From Chlorobiaceae bacterium (lineage in GTDB: Bacteria > Bacteroidota > Chlorobiia > Chlorobiales > Chlorobiaceae): a stretch of DNA of 36,060 nucleotides. Made by a program: the position numbers and the translations under genes. Below are positions 30,847 to 36,060 of this stretch, one piece after another (position 1 is the stretch's first letter; each line of letters begins with the position of its first letter). The notes beneath the pieces are model-generated. The model made no database searches. It was not told where the DNA came from and was given only the letters and a program-made list of their open reading frames with translations. The DNA is taken from positions 1 to 36,060 of the forward strand of contig JAFGMZ010000005.1 of the NCBI GenBank assembly GCA_016927285.1, given 5' to 3'.

Positions 30847-32292
30847 TCAGTAGGCTTTTGCGAAGATGACTTTCTGTGCCGACGGTTTTCCTGAGTAGAT
30901 GCAGATTCCCGGTTCGTTCATGTTGTAGCGGCTGATGTAATCGTCTTCAGATGGAAGTACGCGGATCGTCGCTTTCGTTTCTTCCTTGATTTTTGTTTCG
31001 GTTTCTGCCGTGCCGTCCCAGTGAGCAATTACAAAGCCTTTTTCTACGGCTGTTTTGAATGCTTCAAAGGTTGTTGCTTCTCTGGTGTTTTCGGTGCGGA
31101 ACCGGAGCGCTTTGTCGAAGAGGCTCTGCTGTATCTGTCTGAGGATTTCGCTTACCTGGAGCGGAAGGGTATTGTCAAGTGCCAGATCTGTTTTTTCCAG
31201 CGTATCCCTTCTTGCGGCGATGCATTTTTTTTCAGCGATGTCTCTCGGTCCGAGCTCAATTCTTATCGGAATTCCCTGGAGTTCGTATTCTGCGAATTTC
31301 CAGCCTGGCGAGTTCTGCTCGCTTGCATCGACAAATGCCGGAATGCCGTATTTGTTCAGTGCAAGGGCAATGGAGTCGGCTTCGGCGATCACTGCGGTTT
31401 TGTCACCCCGGAGGATCGGGATGATCACTACCTGTCGCGTCGCGAGTTTCGGGGGGAGTACAAGACCTCGGTCGTCGGAGTGTGCCATGATGAGTGCGCC
31501 GATGAGTCTGGTTGATACGCCCCAGCTTGTTGCCCATACGTAGTCGAGCTTTCCTTCACTGGTCTGGAACTGGCAGTCGAAGGCTTTGGCGAAATTCTGC
31601 CCGAGATGGTGCGAGGTGCCGGCTTGCAGGGCTTTGCCGTCCTGCATCATGGCTTCGATACAGTATGTTTCGTCGGCTCCGGCGAATTTTTCGCTGTCTG
31701 TTTTTTTTCCCATGATGACCGGCATTGCCATATACTCTTCGGCGAACTGCTTGTATATGCCGATCATGCGAAGTACCTCTTCGGATGCCTCTTGCCTGGT
31801 TGCGTGGGCGGTATGTCCTTCCTGCCAGAGAAATTCTGCCGTGCGCAGGAAGAGTCTCGTTCTCATTTCCCAGCGAACGACATTGGCCCACTGGTTTATG
31901 AGGATAGGCAGGTCACGATAGGATTGTATCCATTTTTTGTAGGATGCCCAGATAATGGTTTCGGAGGTCGGGCGCACATAGAGTTTTTCGGCGAGTTCCT
32001 CGCCTCCGCCATGTGTTACGACCGCGCATTCCGGGGCGAACCCTTCGATATGTTCGGCTTCCCTGGCTATGTAGCTTTCGGGGATGAAAAGCGGGAAATA
32101 TGCGTTGACATGGCCGGTTTCCTTGAACATCCGGTCGAGCGCTGCCTGCATTTTTTCCCATATTGCATAACCGTTCGGTCTTATGACCATACAGCCTCGG
32201 ACATCCGAGTAGTCTGCGAGTTTTGCCGACCGGACAAGGTCGATATACCACTGGGAATAATCCTGACTTCTTGAGGTGATTTTATCTGCCAC
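30847..32292 (-). CDS. proS: Prolyl-tRNA synthetase, archaeal/eukaryotic (short) type
   Basis: [49 protein letters not shown]..., [10 protein letters not shown], 481 aa without the bacterial editing insertion. Confidence 0.94.
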   Translation of the reverse strand: MADKITSRSQDYSQWYIDLVRSAKLADYSDVRGCMVIRPNGYAIWEKMQAALDRMFKETGHVNAYFPLFIPESYIAREAEHIEGFAPECAVVTHGGGEELAEKLYVRPTSETIIWASYKKWIQSYRDLPILINQWANVVRWEMRTRLFLRTAEFLWQEGHTAHATRQEASEEVLRMIGIYKQFAEEYMAMPVIMGKKTDSEKFAGADETYCIEAMMQDGKALQAGTSHHLGQNFAKAFDCQFQTSEGKLDYVWATSWGVSTRLIGALIMAHSDDRGLVLPPKLATRQVVIIPILRGDKTAVIAEADSIALALNKYGIPAFVDASEQNSPGWKFAEYELQGIPIRIELGPRDIAEKKCIAARRDTLEKTDLALDNTLPLQVSEILRQIQQSLFDKALRFRTENTREATTFEAFKTAVEKGFVIAHWDGTAETETKIKEETKATIRVLPSEDDYISRYNMNEPGICIYSGKPSAQKVIFAKAY

Positions 32293-32337
32293 GGGACTGT
32301 TTTGTGATTGGTTTGTGATTGGTCTGAAATATACAGC

Positions 32338-33081
32338 CTACTCTTCGAATTTTTTCATTTTTTCCATGAGGTTTCGCAGGTGTTCCTTCTGTTTGGCGCT
32401 GATCGGTTTTGTTGCGGCTTGTGTTTTCGTGTATCCTGCTGGTACGGTGAATACAGTTGCGGCAAGTTCTTTTGGTTTGACCGCTATCAGTTCCATAGTA
32501 TAGAGGCCGTTTTCGTTTTTCTGGACGATTTTTGCCGGAAACCCTTCAACGCCGGCGTCTTTGAGCGTACGCGATAGCGAGGTGTTCGAAAGTCTTGGAT
32601 TCTGGGATTGCAGAATTCTGAAGGTTGAAAAATCACCAAGGCCTGAAGTGACCCAGAGTTCAAGCTTTTCCGTGGAGCTCGTCAGGCTGATGTGTTCGCA
32701 CTGGTAGCCTTTGATTGAAGCTTTGCCGAGACGTTTGAGCTTGTAGTTGCTGTCAAAGTCCAGCAACGTCGCGTTTTCGGCGGCTGTTCTCAGGTTTACG
32801 ATACTGTAGTTTCTGGTTTCATGGTTGATGAAAAGGGCTTCGTCAGGGCTGCCGGCTTTGGTTATGACCGTGGTTTTCAGTGGTTCGGGTATGCGGTTCA
32901 TGCGCATAACCATGTCCATGCGTTGCGATCCGGTCCCGAAGTAATAGGTGATGTCGGCATTCCCTCCGGGTGTGTTCAGTTTCATATCCATAAGGCCGGT
33001 GAACTTGCCGGAGGCAATAGCGTTGAGTGAAAACAGCATGCCGCAGCAGAGGAACGTCATAAGAAGCAGGGTTTTTTTCAT
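32338..33081 (-). CDS. Secreted hypothetical protein (DUF4412-like)
   Basis: Signal peptide MKKTLLLMTFLCCGMLFSLNAIASG. KGYQCEHISLTSSTEKLELWVTSGLGDF resembles DUF4412-type proteins. Confidence 0.65.
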   Translation of the reverse strand: MKKTLLLMTFLCCGMLFSLNAIASGKFTGLMDMKLNTPGGNADITYYFGTGSQRMDMVMRMNRIPEPLKTTVITKAGSPDEALFINHETRNYSIVNLRTAAENATLLDFDSNYKLKRLGKASIKGYQCEHISLTSSTEKLELWVTSGLGDFSTFRILQSQNPRLSNTSLSRTLKDAGVEGFPAKIVQKNENGLYTMELIAVKPKELAATVFTVPAGYTKTQAATKPISAKQKEHLRNLMEKMKKFEE

Positions 33082-33270
33082 CGTAAAAACAGCTAATGAT
33101 TGATTTATTGGTATCTTTACCGGCGGCAGCCGGTTGAGTTGTCATAAACCCTGAAGCTAATGAATAAATTGTAAAGCTGTCTGCCGGAACTTTTTTTTCT
33201 CTGGTATCGCGGCTGCAGAACTTTCGGCTGCAGCCAGCGATTTAACCTATAGCCTCTTATAGTATTTCAT

Positions 33271-34170
33271 ATGAATCCGGAACAGGAAAAGCAGTGGAGT
33301 ATCGTTGATCTCCTGAAGAAAACGACCGGATTTTTTATCGAGAAGCAGGTGGACGAGCCTCGCTTGAGCGCGGAGATGCTGCTGTCGCATCTTCTGGGTC
33401 AAAATCGGTTGTGGCTTTATCTTAATCACAGTCGTATGCTTTCCGCAGGCGAGCTTGCCGCTTTTCGGGCGCTTTGCCGTCAGCGGCTCGAGGGCCGACC
33501 CGTGCAGTATATTACCGGAGAGCAATATTTTTACGGTAAACCGTTTTTTGTCGATGAGCGGGTTCTGATTCCCAGACCCGAAACAGAACTGCTTGTCGAG
33601 CATGCTTCGGCTCTTCTTGATGCAAGGAAGGGTCTTCATGGCGATGATGCTTGCAGGGTGCTTGATATAGGTACGGGAAGCGGCTGTATTGCCGTTACCC
33701 TGGCGGCGTTGAACGGATTTTCGCTTTTTACGGCGATGGACCGTTCGGCCCCTGCGCTTGAGGTTGCTCGTGCAAATGCAGAAACGTTCGATGTCTTGCC
33801 GAGAATAACTTTTCTCGAAGCAGATATGTTCGATGTCGAACTTGCATCGCGATTCGATTTTCCTTTTGATATGATCGTTTCCAATCCTCCTTATATTCCC
33901 GAGGAAGAGTGGCCGGGACTGCAGAAAGAGGTGAAAGGTTTCGAGCCCAGAGAGGCGCTTGTCACGCCGGGGGGGACGGCATCGTATCTTGCGATCTGCC
34001 GGATAGCTATTGTGGCGCTGAAGCCGTGCGGCGTGCTTTGCATGGAAATACATGCCGAAGGAGCTGTGAAGGTGAGAGCGATCATGGAATCGGCCGGATT
34101 TACCGGGATTATGGTGATAAAGGACTATTCGGGAAACGACAGGATCATATCCGGCAGGGTTGCGATCTGA
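33271..34170 (+). CDS. prmC: Peptide chain release factor N5-glutamine methyltransferase
   Basis: GEQYFYGKPFFVDERVLIPRPETELLVE, LDIGTGSGCIAVTLA, DMIVSNPPYIP. Confidence 0.95.
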   Translation: MNPEQEKQWSIVDLLKKTTGFFIEKQVDEPRLSAEMLLSHLLGQNRLWLYLNHSRMLSAGELAAFRALCRQRLEGRPVQYITGEQYFYGKPFFVDERVLIPRPETELLVEHASALLDARKGLHGDDACRVLDIGTGSGCIAVTLAALNGFSLFTAMDRSAPALEVARANAETFDVLPRITFLEADMFDVELASRFDFPFDMIVSNPPYIPEEEWPGLQKEVKGFEPREALVTPGGTASYLAICRIAIVALKPCGVLCMEIHAEGAVKVRAIMESAGFTGIMVIKDYSGNDRIISGRVAI

Positions 34171-34376
34171 AATTTATTGCCGTAGGGAAACGTTAGGATT
34201 CAATGTTGTTACTATGAATCTGTCGCTCAGCAGAAAATGATGTTTGGAAGCAGATCTCTGTTGATGGTTTTCTGCTTCGTTTGTATACTATAAATTGCAT
34301 GTTTTGCGCATGCTGTTTTTTTTATTGTAAATTCATTTTTCATGACAGCAGGAGAGAACAATATTGGTGGATTGTA

Positions 34377-35438
34377 ATGGGTGTTCGTGAACTTACCATG
34401 CGGGAACGGCAGGTGCTGGGTATCATAATCCAGTCCTATATCGTTTTTGCCACTCCGGTAGGCTCAAGATATATTGCGAGGAATTATAACCTCGGTTTGT
34501 CGGATGCATCCATACGCAATGTTATGGCGGATCTTGAGGAGGAGGGGTTTATCAGCCAGCCGCACACTTCTGCCGGAAGAGTGCCGACAGACAAGGGGTA
34601 TCGCTACTATGTCGATCTGATCATGGATGTACAGCGCATCAATGATGATGAAAAACGACGTATCGATGCCGATTTCGGTGATCGGAGGGGAACATCTTCG
34701 GAAGTGCTGCTTTCAGCGGCAAGGGTGCTGGGCAGTATATCCAGACAGCTGAGCGTAGTGCTCTCTCCCGCGTTTTCGAATGCGGTTTTCGAGAAGCTCG
34801 ATATGGTGCTTCTCAGTGCATCGAGGATGATGGTTATTCTGTCGATCCGTTCGCTTTTTCTGAAAACCATCGTCATGGAACTCGATATCGAGGTTTCGCG
34901 TCATGAAGTCGATCAGGTTACGGTTTTGCTCAATGAGCGGCTTGCCGGTCTCACTCTTGCCGAAATCAGACGCAGCATTGCCGCAAGACTCAGCGACAGT
35001 TCTTGCGATACGGCACTCCTGGAACGGGTGATACGTTCCTCGGGCGAGTTATTCGATGAAACGCCGATTATCGAACGGTTGTATATTTCCGGCGCCGAGT
35101 ACATTATCGATCAGCCTGAATTCAAGCAACCCGAAAAGGTTCGCGACCTTATTTCCATGATCGAGGATAAAACCAGGGTTGCGCAACTTGTCGGCATGAC
35201 TTCTGCAGGCGCCAATGCCTTAAGGCCGGAGGGGATGGAGGTGTCGATCAGTATCGGAAAGGAGAATACCGAAGGGAATGCCGGGGAACTGACTATCGTT
35301 TCGACCCCCTATTTTGTCGGTGAAATGGTCGGGAAGCTTGGGATACTTGGTCCGACGAGAATGGATTATCAGCATGTCGTTCGGATTCTGAACTATATGG
35401 CGGATCGTCTTTCCGCAACATTGTCGGATGTTACATGA
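34377..35438 (+). CDS. hrcA: Heat-inducible transcriptional repressor HrcA
   Basis: [75 protein letters not shown]. Start at 34377 preferred. Confidence 0.96.
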   Translation: MGVRELTMRERQVLGIIIQSYIVFATPVGSRYIARNYNLGLSDASIRNVMADLEEEGFISQPHTSAGRVPTDKGYRYYVDLIMDVQRINDDEKRRIDADFGDRRGTSSEVLLSAARVLGSISRQLSVVLSPAFSNAVFEKLDMVLLSASRMMVILSIRSLFLKTIVMELDIEVSRHEVDQVTVLLNERLAGLTLAEIRRSIAARLSDSSCDTALLERVIRSSGELFDETPIIERLYISGAEYIIDQPEFKQPEKVRDLISMIEDKTRVAQLVGMTSAGANALRPEGMEVSISIGKENTEGNAGELTIVSTPYFVGEMVGKLGILGPTRMDYQHVVRILNYMADRLSATLSDVT

Positions 35439-35464
35439 ATTTTTTTTAACAGTTTTTGATGTTT

Positions 35465-36060
35465 ATGAGAAAAAAAGTATCAGCGGATAAGGAGCTTCAT
35501 TCTGAAGAACAGTCTGTATCGGATGTTCAGCAATCCGGCACAACGGATGCTGCTTTGTCAGCAGATGCGTTGGATAATGCCGAGCAGTTGGCAGGAATTA
35601 CGGGGCTTGAGGCCGAAATCGCCGAACAGCAGAAGCAGATAGAACGGTTCAGGGATGAGTTGCTTCGAAAAGCTGCGGAGTTCGAGAATTTCAGGAAAAT
35701 AAAAGAGCGCGAGTCTGTCGCAGCGGGAGCAAGGGTGCTTGAATCCACGATCAGGGAATTGTTGCCGCTGGTTGACGATATTAAACGCGTGCTTCAGAAT
35801 GCCCCTCGTATTCTTGAAATTTCGGCTGAAACGAAGCCTTATGTTGATGGAGTGGAGCTACTCAAGCGTAATTTCGATAACTGGCTTGCCGGTAAGGGTG
35901 TCAAGGAGATAGAGGCGGTAGGCAGGGTGCTCGATGTGAATTTTCATGAAGCTATATCGATGATCGAAGTTCCTGATGTCGATCCTGAGACCATTGTCGA
36001 GGAGTATCAGACTGGCTATCTTCTTGGCGATAAGGTTATCCGGCATGCAAGGGTTATCGT
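35465..36060 (+). CDS. grpE: Nucleotide exchange factor GrpE (runs off the window end)
   Basis: Frame reads [16 protein letters not shown]...[29 protein letters not shown]...[12 protein letters not shown]...[41 protein letters not shown]. Typical hrcA-grpE order. Confidence 0.93.
   Translation, partial: MRKKVSADKELHSEEQSVSDVQQSGTTDAALSADALDNAEQLAGITGLEAEIAEQQKQIERFRDELLRKAAEFENFRKIKERESVAAGARVLESTIRELLPLVDDIKRVLQNAPRILEISAETKPYVDGVELLKRNFDNWLAGKGVKEIEAVGRVLDVNFHEAISMIEVPDVDPETIVEEYQTGYLLGDKVIRHARVI

Noticed and set aside
33211-33235. GGCTGCAG...CTGCAGCC inverted repeat upstream of prmC as a terminator
   Set aside because: No T-tract on either strand and short arms; not enough to call a terminator or operator.
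34200-34376. CIRCE element (TTAGCACTC-N9-GAGTGCTAA) upstream of hrcA
   Set aside because: No matching inverted repeat found by eye between prmC and hrcA. Only a short GCATG/CATGC symmetry is present.

Overview
The window looks like chromosomal DNA from a green sulfur bacterium (Chlorobiota). The diagnostic gene is fmoA (Fenna-Matthews-Olson bacteriochlorophyll a protein, 21622-22722, minus). Most of the window is ordinary housekeeping or photoautotroph content: iron-ADH, a compact M50 protease, hisF, a TrxR-like ferredoxin-NADP reductase, menA, aguB / M48 peptidase / aguA, mdh, rpmA, rplU, mutS, radical SAM/B12, ABC exporter, MerR, fmoA, lnt, a sigma-54 activator plus SPOR protein, ispE, nitrilase-like amidase, NCS2 permease, peroxiredoxin, archaeal-type proS, prmC, hrcA and grpE. 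The most interesting region is the roughly 1.2 kb non-coding interval between aguA and mdh (about 11340-12440). It holds three tandem copies of a ~98-nt structured RNA: two stem-loops plus an intrinsic terminator, with compensatory changes in the stems. Each copy is preceded at the same distance by a textbook sigma-54 (-24/-12) promoter with exact GG-N10-GC spacing. Each also has a TGTCTC/GAGACA inverted repeat about 110-118 bp upstream that could be an enhancer. The RNA architecture matches what I remember of the Chlorobi-1 RNA motif. The triplicated sigma-54-driven arrangement resembles Vibrio Qrr sRNAs. A sigma-54 activator lacking an N-terminal sensory domain is encoded about 12 kb away, apparently in an operon with a SPOR-domain protein. 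Other points of interest are a decayed LysE-family transporter, an N-terminally truncated SDR, a ~25-bp-period hairpin repeat downstream of aguB, and a structured leader upstream of mutS.
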